Shown: positions 6,597 to 13,905 of the stretch, one piece after another
Numbering within the stretch: the first letter of the stretch is position 1
Layout of the letters: every line of letters starts with the position of its first letter
Assembly (NCBI GenBank): GCA_023429365.1
Contig: JAEYVW010000131.1
Coordinates: forward strand, 1-16,127
Source of the DNA: Bacteroidota bacterium
Lineage (GTDB): Bacteria; Bacteroidota; Bacteroidia; Chitinophagales; Chitinophagaceae
Direction of reading: 5' to 3'
Length of the DNA: 16,127 nt
Program-made: the position numbers and the translations under genes
Notes under the pieces: generated by a model
Databases searched by the model: none
Seen by the model: the letters and a program-made list of their open reading frames with translations, nothing else
What the model was told of the DNA's origin: nothing

Positions 6597-8747
6597 TTAG
6601 AAAGCTTTTTTCGGCTGCTCTTCTTTCGCTCTTGCCTTTACCAGGTTTTGCTGGCTGATCACATCATTCATCACTTTCACAGCCTGGTCGAGGTAGATAT
6701 CCTTACGCAGGTTGCTCAGCCATTGGTTAAACCTTTCCTGCTTGTTCTTATCGTCGGCCCAGCGATTGACTTCGCCAGGAAGGGCGTTGATGCTATTCTC
6801 GTTCTTCAGCTTCATCAGCGATTCATTCTGCGCAAAAGTGGAACGGATCTGCTTCTGATCTTTGCGGTATTTCTCAAGTTGCAACGAATATTTTCTATTA
6901 TTCTGGTTGGCCAGCCACTCTGTATTTTCCTTGATTAGTTTGAAGGTGGGATCATTTTCCAGGCGTTGGTTGCTCAACTGCTGGATCACCTTAAGATCGT
7001 ATCCCGCGTTCCAGGAAGAGTAAGGCGACTTATTGATCTCATCCCAGGGTAAAGCATCGGGATTGTCTTTTTCCCGCACTTTTAAATGTTCAAGCTGATC
7101 GGGTAATACGATATCGGATGTAACACCACGTAGCTGGGTTGAACCACCATTGATACGATAAAACTTCTGCAAAGTAAGCTTTACTGTACCCAGGTCGGAA
7201 TTTGACATCGAGAAGCCAGTTTCAGGATCAAGCCCGATATTACGCTGTACCGTTCCCTTACCATAAGTAGAGGTACTTCCAATCACCACTCCGCGACCAT
7301 AATCCTGGATCGCTGCCGCGAATATTTCGGAAGCAGATGCGCTGAATTCATTGACCATTACTGCCAGCGGACCCGAATATAGCACCGATTTATCTTTATC
7401 CCGGAGAACGGTTGGTTTGTCTTCCCTGGCCTTTACCTGAACAATGGGGCCATCTTCAATAAACAAACCGGCCATTTGTACCACATCGTAAAGCGAACCC
7501 CCGCCATTGTTACGCAGGTCGATCACAATGCCGTCAACATTCTGTTCCTTCAGCTTGATCACTTCCTTTTGCACATCGAGATAGCTGCGGTTGCCATTGG
7601 GATTCTCGAAATCAGCATAAAACTCAGGCAGGAAAATATACCCGATCCTGGCATTATCTGATTTTACGATTGCGCTGCGGGCAAACGTCTCATCCTGCAC
7701 GATCTCATCGCGTACCAGGGAAACAACTTTAAGTGAGCCATCGGCTTTCTTCACCGTCAACCTCACTTCTGTACCCTTCTTTCCGCGGATCAGTTTGACG
7801 GCATCAGTAACAGAATAACCAGTAAGGTCTACCGGCTCTTCCTTGCCCTGTGCCACTTTCTGGATCAGGTCACCGGGTTTGAGCTCTCCTGATTTCCAGG
7901 CGGGTGCGCCAGCGACAATACTGGTCACCTTGATATTTCCTTCATCGTATTGTAACTGCGCGCCGATACCAAAAAAGCGACCGCTCATCTCTTCATCGAA
8001 ATATCTTTTATCTACTGGTGGGAAAAATTCGGTATGAGGATCCATTGTATTGGTGATAGCATTCACGAATACATTGAATTTGTCATCATCATTAAATTTC
8101 AAACGAAAACGCTCGAACAGGCGATCCATTATTTTTACAACCTTCTCACGGGCTTCTTTCTCAAGTTCCACGTCTGTCTTCACTACAAAGCCCTCCTTCC
8201 CCTTGTTTTTATCACGAACGTCGAGCAGGTCAGCATACCGCTCAAGTGTCATAAACTTCAGCTTCTTTCTCCAGCGCTCCCTGATCTCGGCAGAACTGGT
8301 GGCCAGTTCAAGTTTTTCACCATCTAATACTACTTCTTCATCAACGGTGAAATCAAAAGGCCTGGCGATAATTTCGTGTACGATGGTTGCTGCTTCTTCC
8401 ATGCGTGTATTAAAGACTTTGCCGGCAGCGAGGAAAAACTCCACCGGTGCGCCTTTTATTTCATCATCGATCCTGGTTTCAAATTTTTTCTTCAAAGATT
8501 CAATATCACTTGCCAGGAACATATTTTTCTCAGGGTCGAGATCGGTGATATAACGATTGAAGATCTTCTTTGAAAAATCGTCGTTGATATCCTGCGGGCT
8601 AAAATGTGCCTGTGAAAGCATTTGACCAACCAGTCTTAGTATTTCTTCATACTTATTCGGGGGATTCTTATGCCCGGTTCCCATGGTTTGAAATGCCAGG
8701 AAAGATCCTGCGATAATCATCAGGATCACGATCGGAAGTCTCTTCAT
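6597..8747 (-). CDS. prc: Carboxy-terminal processing protease (tail-specific protease, peptidase S41A)
   Basis: Periplasmic serine/lysine protease that trims or degrades proteins from their C-termini; the E. coli Prc/Tsp acts on penicillin-binding protein 3 and lytic enzymes. From the ATG at 8747 it has 716 residues, in the range of the long Prc form. Order of parts: signal or anchor segment (1-20, MKRLPIVILMIIAGSFLAFQ), an alpha-helical N-terminal domain, and a PDZ domain (about 250-335, containing GAPAWKSGELKPGDLI). The S41 core has the SASASE motif, with the catalytic Ser at about 471, and YGKGTVQ with the catalytic Lys at about 497. A long charged C-terminal domain (about 550-716) follows, as in E. 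coli Prc. An in-frame ATG at 8777 would add 10 residues. It lies only 4 bases past the promoter box, so 8747 is preferred. Targets in this organism are unknown. Confidence 0.95.
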   Translation of the reverse strand: MKRLPIVILMIIAGSFLAFQTMGTGHKNPPNKYEEILRLVGQMLSQAHFSPQDINDDFSKKIFNRYITDLDPEKNMFLASDIESLKKKFETRIDDEIKGAPVEFFLAAGKVFNTRMEEAATIVHEIIARPFDFTVDEEVVLDGEKLELATSSAEIRERWRKKLKFMTLERYADLLDVRDKNKGKEGFVVKTDVELEKEAREKVVKIMDRLFERFRLKFNDDDKFNVFVNAITNTMDPHTEFFPPVDKRYFDEEMSGRFFGIGAQLQYDEGNIKVTSIVAGAPAWKSGELKPGDLIQKVAQGKEEPVDLTGYSVTDAVKLIRGKKGTEVRLTVKKADGSLKVVSLVRDEIVQDETFARSAIVKSDNARIGYIFLPEFYADFENPNGNRSYLDVQKEVIKLKEQNVDGIVIDLRNNGGGSLYDVVQMAGLFIEDGPIVQVKAREDKPTVLRDKDKSVLYSGPLAVMVNEFSASASEIFAAAIQDYGRGVVIGSTSTYGKGTVQRNIGLDPETGFSMSNSDLGTVKLTLQKFYRINGGSTQLRGVTSDIVLPDQLEHLKVREKDNPDALPWDEINKSPYSSWNAGYDLKVIQQLSNQRLENDPTFKLIKENTEWLANQNNRKYSLQLEKYRKDQKQIRSTFAQNESLMKLKNENSINALPGEVNRWADDKNKQERFNQWLSNLRKDIYLDQAVKVMNDVISQQNLVKARAKEEQPKKAF

Positions 8748-8781
8748 ATTCGATAAATATTTTAATGCCTGAAGCATATTC

Positions 8782-8789
8782 CAAAATTA
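8782..8789 (-). promoter_or_regulatory. Bacteroidota -7 promoter element (TAatTTTG) for the S41 protease gene
   Basis: Read on the minus strand, 8789 to 8782 is TAATTTTG, an exact TAnnTTTG match. Transcription would start at about 8773-8778, on or next to the upstream ATG at 8777, and would give the ATG at 8747 a leader of about 30 bases. No -33 TTG is obvious. Confidence 0.5.
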
Positions 8790-8876
8790 ACGCAAAATCA
8801 GGGCTTTTAGTGCTTTTAAGGGCTTTTAACAAGGGTTTTTGATAAGCGGAAAACCTGTTCGTTCTTATATCTTAAA

Positions 8877-8954
8877 TTGCCGGGAAGGCGGGAAGAAAGG
8901 AAGGATGGACTGACAATCAATTTGAACCTCCCCGTCTCCCCTACTTCCCGGCAA
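8877..8954. repeat. Long inverted repeat with purine and pyrimidine arms in the prc-tRNA spacer
   Basis: TTGCCGGGAAG (8877-8887) and CTTCCCGGCAA (8944-8954) are perfect 11-bp inverted repeats, 56 bases apart. Inside them, the purine-rich 8888-8905 (GCGGGAAGAAAGGAAGG) faces the pyrimidine-rich CCTCCCCGTCTCCCCTA (8928-8943), so pairing could extend well beyond 11 bp. There is no adjacent T-run. It resembles the element at 2221-2275. Confidence 0.6.
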
Positions 8955-9006
8955 AATGAGTTACTTACATACTGTATAACTTATTTTTTTACTTCCTGTT
9001 TTTACC

Positions 9007-9014
9007 TATTTTTG
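9007..9014 (+). promoter_or_regulatory. Bacteroidota -7 promoter element (TAttTTTG) for tRNA-His
   Basis: TATTTTTG is an exact TAnnTTTG match, ending 14 bases before the first tRNA base, and is the obvious candidate to drive the single tRNA gene. The -33 region is a run of T residues without a clear TTG. Confidence 0.6.
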
Positions 9015-9028
9015 CAGCGCAAAAAAAT

Positions 9029-9103
9029 GGTGGCTATAGCTCAGTTGGTTAGAGCATCAGATTGTGGTTCTGAGGGTCGTGGGTTCGAGCCCCATTAGCC
9101 ACC
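9029..9103 (+). tRNA. tRNA-His (anticodon GTG)
   Basis: A full cloverleaf can be drawn. Acceptor GTGGCTA (9030-9036) pairs with TAGCCAC (9096-9102), and the D stem is GCTC/GAGC (9039-9042, 9052-9055). The anticodon stem TCAGA/TCTGA (9057-9061, 9069-9073) encloses the loop TTGTGGT with anticodon GTG at 9064-9066. The T stem GTGGG/CCCAT (9079-9083, 9091-9095) encloses TTCGAGC. The extra G at 9029, opposite the discriminator C at 9103, is the G-1:C73 pair that marks histidine tRNAs for HisRS. The CCA end is not encoded (CCGG follows). The gene stands alone, with its own promoter box and terminator. Confidence 0.97.
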
Positions 9104-9107
9104 CGGT

Positions 9108-9150
9108 AAACCCCGATACGTTTGGCACGAATCGGGGTTTTTATTTTTTT
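9108..9150 (+). terminator. Rho-independent terminator after tRNA-His
   Basis: AAACCCCGAT (9108-9117) pairs perfectly with ATCGGGGTTT (9131-9140) around a 13-base loop. It is followed by TTATTTTTTT, a textbook T-tract. Confidence 0.9.
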
Positions 9151-9189
9151 CCAAGGGATCCGGCAAAGGCCGACCTGGAGAATAAAAAC

Positions 9190-9199
9190 GGGTATACCC
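9190..9199. other. Perfect palindrome GGGTATACCC upstream of the DUF445 gene
   Basis: A 10-base perfect palindrome lies 26 bases before the DUF445 start codon, where an operator could sit. At this length it may equally be chance. Confidence 0.25.
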
Positions 9200-9225
9200 A
9201 TTGATTTTATTCAACACTTTCATTA

Positions 9226-9822
9226 ATGAATTACTGGTTGTTCCTGGTCCCCCTGCTTACAGCATTTTCCGGCTGGATCACAATTCGCATTATCCGTTAC
9301 TCAATTTTTAGACCCGGTACGCCGGTAAAGATCCTGGGATTCACGATCCAAGGTATTTTTCCAAAATACAAATCCGCGATCGCCCATCAACTCAGCCGGG
9401 TGGCCGCATCGGAATTCGCATCATTAGGTTCCGCCAGTCAGACCATCACCGATCCTAAAAATTTTGAGACAATAAAGCCACTGATCGAATCCCAAATGGA
9501 TGATTTTTTACGCAACCGTTTGAAGGATCAGATGCCCATGATCAGTATGTTCATTGGTGACAAAACCATCGAACAGCTGAAGCTGATCTTTATCAAGGAA
9601 ATAGAAATGCTTTTCCCAAGGGTCATGCATGAGTTTTCCGGTCAGCTCAGGAATAAAATCGATATCGAAAAGATTATCACCACAAAACTGGACGGCATTA
9701 GTCCGGAGCAGGGCGAAAGTTTTTTCTCCCAAAACCTGGGCAAAAGTTTTCAAAAAGCCTCCCTTTTGGCAATTGTGCTGGGCTTATTGATCGGGATCAT
9801 TCAATTACTGATCATTTTTTGA
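9226..9822 (+). CDS. DUF445 family membrane protein
   Basis: A 198-residue membrane protein of the DUF445 (YheB/YjiN-like) family, whose function is not established. The N-terminal hydrophobic helix (about 1-25) runs into the family signature, here GWITIRIIRYSIFRP followed by LGFTIQGIFPKYK, which corresponds to TNWxAxKMLFRP...GxxPKRK in relatives. A central amphipathic, mostly helical soluble part (about 50-170) follows. A second transmembrane helix closes the protein (about 177-198, LLAIVLGLLIGIIQLLIIF). The short two-helix form is normal for Bacteroidota; other phyla have longer versions. ATG 9226 is the first start after the tRNA terminator, and no Shine-Dalgarno or clear -7 box precedes it. 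The next gene is 148 bases downstream. Confidence 0.85.
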   Translation: MNYWLFLVPLLTAFSGWITIRIIRYSIFRPGTPVKILGFTIQGIFPKYKSAIAHQLSRVAASEFASLGSASQTITDPKNFETIKPLIESQMDDFLRNRLKDQMPMISMFIGDKTIEQLKLIFIKEIEMLFPRVMHEFSGQLRNKIDIEKIITTKLDGISPEQGESFFSQNLGKSFQKASLLAIVLGLLIGIIQLLIIF

Positions 9823-9970
9823 ACCAACATTTGCAAAGAATTCTGGTGCAGTAATCCCTGTCCTGCCCCTACTCCATTCATAACCAGAAACATACCGCTT
9901 ATCCAACTGTCAGAGAATAGTCAGCAAGTTCATGCAGGATTAGGCGTCTAACCTCTACACAACAAAACAC

Positions 9971-12586
9971 ATGAAAAAATCTTTAGTTTCTTCCTTACTT
10001 ATCCTAAGTGTAATTCTCGCGTTCGCGCAGGTGCCCCCGGGTGGCGGCAATCGCGGAATGGGAGGTCAGCAGATTACCGGCCGCTTATATGGCAAGGTAG
10101 TCGAAGCCAAATCTGGTAAAGCCGTAGAGTATGCATCAGTGCAATTGCTTCAAAACAGAATGGACACTGCCACTAAACAAAGAAAAGAAACCGTAATTGG
10201 CGGGATGCTAACCCTGCCCAATGGCGATTTCAGTATTGAAAATGTACCTGTATTCGGGCCACTTCAATTAAAAGTGACCGGCATCGGGTTTAAAGAACAT
10301 GTTCAAAACATTGCATTCGAATTAAAAAGAGGTGGCGACCCTGCAGCGATGATGAGCGCGCTGGACAAAGACCTCGGCAATATAAAAATTGAAATTGAGG
10401 AAACAGTACTGGGCAACGTAACTGTTACGTCCGAAAGACCCGGTCTGCAACTGGCTATCGACCGCAAGGTGTTTAACGTGGATAAAAACCTGGTATCAGC
10501 CGGTGGAACAGCCATTGACATCATGCGCAATATCCCTTCTTTGAATGTCGACATAGATGGCAACGTAACGATGCGGAATAATACACCGCAGTTGTTTGTT
10601 GATGGCCGCCCTACTACGCTCACCCTCGAGCAGATCCCTTCCGATGCTATTCAAAGCGTTGAACTGATCACCAACCCTTCTGCCAAATTTGACGCATCCG
10701 GCGGTACAGCAGGTATTCTCAACGTTGTTCTGAAAAAAGAAAAGAAAGTCGGTTATAACGGTAGCATCAGAGCAAATGTTGATTCACGCGCCCGTGTGGG
10801 TTTTGGCGGCGATATCAACCTGCGCCAGAAAAAAGTAAATGTCTTTGCAAGTGGTATGTTCAACCAGCGCAAATCGATCAGCGATGGTACAACCACACGT
10901 ACCAACCTGTTTGACAACCCTGACACCTATATCTCGCAATATGATCACTCGGTGATGGAAGGACAATTTGGTTTTGCCCGCGCCGGTGTTGACTATTTTA
11001 TCAGTAACAGGAACACGCTTTCCCTCAGCGCCAATATGGCCAGGGGAAGTTTCAAACCTGGTACAGAGAGCGATATTTATATAGATACATTATTTACATC
11101 CGGAAAAACCTCTTCTTTTTACAACCGCAACTCCGACGTAAACGGAAACTTCCGCAACCTCGGTGCAACGCTTAGTTTCAAACACCTGTTTCCTAAACCC
11201 GGTCGTGAATGGACGGCTGACGCGACGTTCAATAAAAGCAGGAACAGGAACAACAGCCTTATCGTAACGGATACATTCAATGTACCTCAACACGATCTGC
11301 TGGGCACTTACCGTCAGCAGCAATTGATCAGGGGCAACAACTCCAACTTTGTGATGCAAACCGATTTTGTTAATCCTATTGACGAAAAATCAAAGATTGA
11401 AATGGGGTTAAGGGCTCAATTGCGGACAAGCGAAAGTGCTGGAGCATTCTATGTAGATGACGACGGATTCTGGATGCTCCAGCCTTCCTCCCAAACCAAT
11501 TACAAGAGCAACGACCAGGTTTATGCAGCTTATGCGGCCTATTCACGCCAGGCAGGTAAATTCGGTTACCAATTGGGACTTCGTGCGGAAAGTTCAAACT
11601 ATGAAGGTGAATTAACTTCTACGGGAGAAACGTTTAACATTAAATTTCCCGTGAGCTTATTTCCCAGCATTTTTGTGTCGCAGCAACTGAGCGAATCACA
11701 AAGTCTGCAACTGAACTACAGCCGTCGTATTAATCGCCCCAATTTCTGGCAGTTGACGCCGATCACAGACTCGTCAGACAGGCTTAACCCAAGTAAAGGT
11801 AACCCCGGCTTACAACCTGAGTTTACCAACTCGTTCGAGCTTTCTTATGAAAAATCATTTAAGAACCGTGGTAATTTCCTCGCGTCAATTTATTACAAGC
11901 ATACCACCGACCTTATCACCCGTTTCCAGGAAAAGGGTACCGGTGCTGGCGGCGAAACCGTTGCGCTTAGTACTTTTATCAATGCCAATTCTAGTTATGT
12001 AACGGGTATCGAACTGACTTCGAGAAACAACCTTACGAAATGGTGGGAGTTCACGCCGAACTTTAACCTTTACACATCTGATGTTGAGATCGACCTGCCA
12101 GGCGAGCCTGATCAACCTAAACTGACAAGTTATTTCGTAAAGGTCAACAACACTTTTAAACTGCCTAAGAATGTTTCTATCCAGTTATCGGGAGATTATC
12201 AGTCCAAAACGATACTGCCTCCCGGTGGCAGGGGCGGTGGCGGTCGTGGTATGGGTGGCGGCATGTTTGGCGGTCCAGCTTCTGCATCTCAGGGTTATGT
12301 CAGACCAAATTATGGTGTAGATATCGCAGTACGTTATGAATTCCTGAAAAACCGTGCGGCATCTATTTCGGCAAATATCAACGATATCTTCCGCACCAGG
12401 GTATCGGATATACATTCCGAATCATCATTCATCGTACAGGATGCATTCCGCCGCAGGGATCCGCAGATACTGCGTATTAATTTCAGCTGGCGTTTTGGTA
12501 AAATTGATCCCAACCTGTTCAAGAGGAAAAATCTAAGAGCTGAGCAGGGTGCAGGCATGAATGAAGGTATGAATATGGGACAATAA
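9971..12586 (+). CDS. Outer-membrane beta-barrel family protein (TonB-dependent-receptor-like)
   Basis: A large outer-membrane protein of 871 residues. The signal peptide (1-19, MKKSLVSSLLILSVILAFA) is cleaved before Gln. A carboxypeptidase-regulatory-like beta-sandwich follows (about 37-120, ITGRLYGKVVEAKSGKAVEYASVQLL). Next is a plug-like domain (about 145-255, with VDGRPTTLTLEQIPSDAIQSVELITNPSAKFDASGGTAGILNVVLKK), then a C-terminal barrel to the end, with the last strand in LRINFSWRFGK. This order matches the Bacteroidota 'outer membrane beta-barrel family' (OMP_b-brl_3) rather than SusC. No SusD partner is present, so a glycan-uptake locus is not indicated, and the ligand is unknown. Two Gly/Arg/Met-rich stretches stand out: the mature N-terminus (GGGNRGMGG) and a loop at about 750-770 (GGRGGGGRGMGGGMFGG). 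The gene has its own terminator hairpin. Confidence 0.9.
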   Translation: MKKSLVSSLLILSVILAFAQVPPGGGNRGMGGQQITGRLYGKVVEAKSGKAVEYASVQLLQNRMDTATKQRKETVIGGMLTLPNGDFSIENVPVFGPLQLKVTGIGFKEHVQNIAFELKRGGDPAAMMSALDKDLGNIKIEIEETVLGNVTVTSERPGLQLAIDRKVFNVDKNLVSAGGTAIDIMRNIPSLNVDIDGNVTMRNNTPQLFVDGRPTTLTLEQIPSDAIQSVELITNPSAKFDASGGTAGILNVVLKKEKKVGYNGSIRANVDSRARVGFGGDINLRQKKVNVFASGMFNQRKSISDGTTTRTNLFDNPDTYISQYDHSVMEGQFGFARAGVDYFISNRNTLSLSANMARGSFKPGTESDIYIDTLFTSGKTSSFYNRNSDVNGNFRNLGATLSFKHLFPKPGREWTADATFNKSRNRNNSLIVTDTFNVPQHDLLGTYRQQQLIRGNNSNFVMQTDFVNPIDEKSKIEMGLRAQLRTSESAGAFYVDDDGFWMLQPSSQTNYKSNDQVYAAYAAYSRQAGKFGYQLGLRAESSNYEGELTSTGETFNIKFPVSLFPSIFVSQQLSESQSLQLNYSRRINRPNFWQLTPITDSSDRLNPSKGNPGLQPEFTNSFELSYEKSFKNRGNFLASIYYKHTTDLITRFQEKGTGAGGETVALSTFINANSSYVTGIELTSRNNLTKWWEFTPNFNLYTSDVEIDLPGEPDQPKLTSYFVKVNNTFKLPKNVSIQLSGDYQSKTILPPGGRGGGGRGMGGGMFGGPASASQGYVRPNYGVDIAVRYEFLKNRAASISANINDIFRTRVSDIHSESSFIVQDAFRRRDPQILRINFSWRFGKIDPNLFKRKNLRAEQGAGMNEGMNMGQ

Positions 12587-12623
12587 GGACGACGGAATTA
12601 AGTTAGAATAAATAAGAATAACC

Positions 12624-12680
12624 GGAACCACGGCGGATATAGAAGATTATCTCTATGTCAGCCGTGGTTCCTCCTTTTAT
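12624..12680 (+). terminator. Terminator hairpin after the beta-barrel gene
   Basis: GGAACCACGGC (12624-12634) pairs perfectly with GCCGTGGTTCC (12661-12671), and an inner ATAGA/TCTAT pairing strengthens the loop. The following TCCTTTTATGG is T-rich but not a clean run. It begins 38 bases after the stop codon and is the likely transcript end. Confidence 0.65.
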
Positions 12681-12711
12681 GGTCACAAAGCGCACGAAAA
12701 AAACTCAACAA

Positions 12712-12745
12712 CTCTCCGTGCCTCCGTGTCCAATTCTCCGCTTTA
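12712..12745. repeat. Short degenerate repeat of CTCCGTG
   Basis: CTCCGTG, CCTCCGTG and a broken third copy (CTCCG after TCCAATT) lie between the terminator and the glycosyltransferase promoter. The element is too short to interpret alone. It is listed because it resembles the other degenerate heptamer blocks in this window. Confidence 0.35.
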
Positions 12746-12781
12746 AGGAGTCCTGGCACACCATTCTCACCTGAAGAAAAG

Positions 12782-12789
12782 TATATTTG
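12782..12789 (+). promoter_or_regulatory. Bacteroidota -7 promoter element (TAtaTTTG) for the glycosyltransferase operon
   Basis: TATATTTG is an exact TAnnTTTG match only 6 bases before the ATG at 12796, without a recognisable -33 TTG. If it is the true promoter, the transcript would start at or next to the start codon, so it would be leaderless or nearly so. The box also contains the in-frame TTG at 12787, which should not be taken as a start codon. Confidence 0.4.
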
Positions 12790-12795
12790 ATCCCT

Positions 12796-13905
12796 ATGAA
12801 GCCGCCAGGCAAATCCAAAAGTCTTGTATTTACTGTCACCAACGATCTTTCTTACGACCAGCGAATGATCCGCATTTGCTCCTCGCTGGCGCATGCCGGC
12901 TATGCAGTCACCCTGGTGGGCCGCAGGATGCCGGACTCTGTTCCACTCCGCGAAATGCCTTTTTCACAAAAAAGACTGGGCTGTTTTTTTTCAAAAGGAA
13001 AACTGTTTTACGCGGAATACAATATCCGCCTGTTTTTCTACCTGCTTTTTAATAAAATGGACCTTGTCTGCGCCATCGATCTCGATACGATCCTCCCCTG
13101 CTTCTGGGTTTCAAAAATTAAAGGAATAAAACGAGTTTATGATGCACATGAACTTTTCTGTGAAATGAAAGAGATCGTGCAGAGGCCCGCCGTCTATAAA
13201 ACCTGGAAATGGATCGAAAGAAAAACTGTACCCGGGTTTCGCCTGGGCTATACCGTCAACCAACCCATCGCGGATGAGTTTAAAAAAATGTATGACCGCG
13301 ATTATATTGTCATTCGCAATGCACCTGTTTTAAAACCCATTACCATTCCAGAGAAGCCGGAAAAATATATTTACTACCAGGGCGCGGTAAATGAAGGGCG
13401 TAGTTTTGAAACATTGATCCCGGCTATGAAAGAAGTTAATGCCAGGTTAGTGATCGCAGGTGATGGCAATTTTATGAAGCAGGCCAAACAACTTGTAAAA
13501 CAACACGCCCTGGAAAATAAAGTCATCTTCCTCGGGCGTATCAGACCCGAAGACCTGAACGACTATGCCATCAAAGCCTGGGTAGGCATCACCCTGTTTG
13601 AAAATAAAGGCCTGAGCAACTACTTTTCCCTGGCTAACCGCTTTTTTGATTATATCCATGCCGGGGTGCCCCAACTGGGGGTTGATTACCCGGTTTACCG
13701 TGAATTAAACAAAAACCTGCCTGTTGCTGTTTTGATAGAAGATCTCAGCAGTAAAAATATTGCTGCGCAATTGAACCTATTGTTGGAAAATGATGTTTTG
13801 TATCAGACACTTCAAAATAACTGCCTGCTCCAGCGGGAGCGCATGAACTGGCAGCAGGAAGAAATTAAACTTCTTGATTTTTATCAAACCATATTTACCA
13901 CGTGA
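12796..13905 (+). CDS. Glycosyltransferase, GT4-like (GT-B fold)
   Basis: A putative cytoplasmic sugar transferase of 369 residues with a GT-B fold. The N-terminal Rossmann half shows FTVTNDLSYDQRMIRICSSL and AGYAVTLVGR, typical of Bacteroidota GT4-like enzymes, then the motif YDAHELF (about residue 115). The C-terminal nucleotide-sugar half shows YYQGAVNEGRSFE, RLVIAGDGNF and KVIFLGR. Last comes NRFFDYIHAGVPQL (about 281), which stands at the donor-binding EX7E region but with Asp in place of the second Glu. Sugar donor and acceptor cannot be read from the sequence. The start at ATG 12796 is chosen over TTG 12787, which lies in a -7 box. The stop codon overlaps the GTG start of the next glycosyltransferase by 4 bases, indicating translational coupling. 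A role in lipopolysaccharide, capsule or exopolysaccharide assembly is a guess. Confidence 0.88.
   Translation: MKPPGKSKSLVFTVTNDLSYDQRMIRICSSLAHAGYAVTLVGRRMPDSVPLREMPFSQKRLGCFFSKGKLFYAEYNIRLFFYLLFNKMDLVCAIDLDTILPCFWVSKIKGIKRVYDAHELFCEMKEIVQRPAVYKTWKWIERKTVPGFRLGYTVNQPIADEFKKMYDRDYIVIRNAPVLKPITIPEKPEKYIYYQGAVNEGRSFETLIPAMKEVNARLVIAGDGNFMKQAKQLVKQHALENKVIFLGRIRPEDLNDYAIKAWVGITLFENKGLSNYFSLANRFFDYIHAGVPQLGVDYPVYRELNKNLPVAVLIEDLSSKNIAAQLNLLLENDVLYQTLQNNCLLQRERMNWQQEEIKLLDFYQTIFTT

Noticed and set aside
8050..8553. 167-codon open frame antisense to prc
   Set aside because: It is Ser/Phe-rich, has no recognisable motif, and lies wholly inside the well-supported protease gene.
8877..9098. Open reading frame of 73 codons on the plus strand
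   Set aside because: Its C-terminus (AIAQLVRASDCGSEGRGFEPH) is the well-known false translation of a tRNA gene. The frame crosses the hairpin, the -7 box and tRNA-His.
9971..12586. SusC/SusD polysaccharide-utilisation locus
   Set aside because: The barrel protein has the OMP_b-brl_3 layout. No SusD lipoprotein, sigma/anti-sigma pair or glycoside hydrolase is nearby.
12787..12795. TTG start codon for the first glycosyltransferase
   Set aside because: It lies inside an exact TAnnTTTG box, and an ATG follows three codons later.
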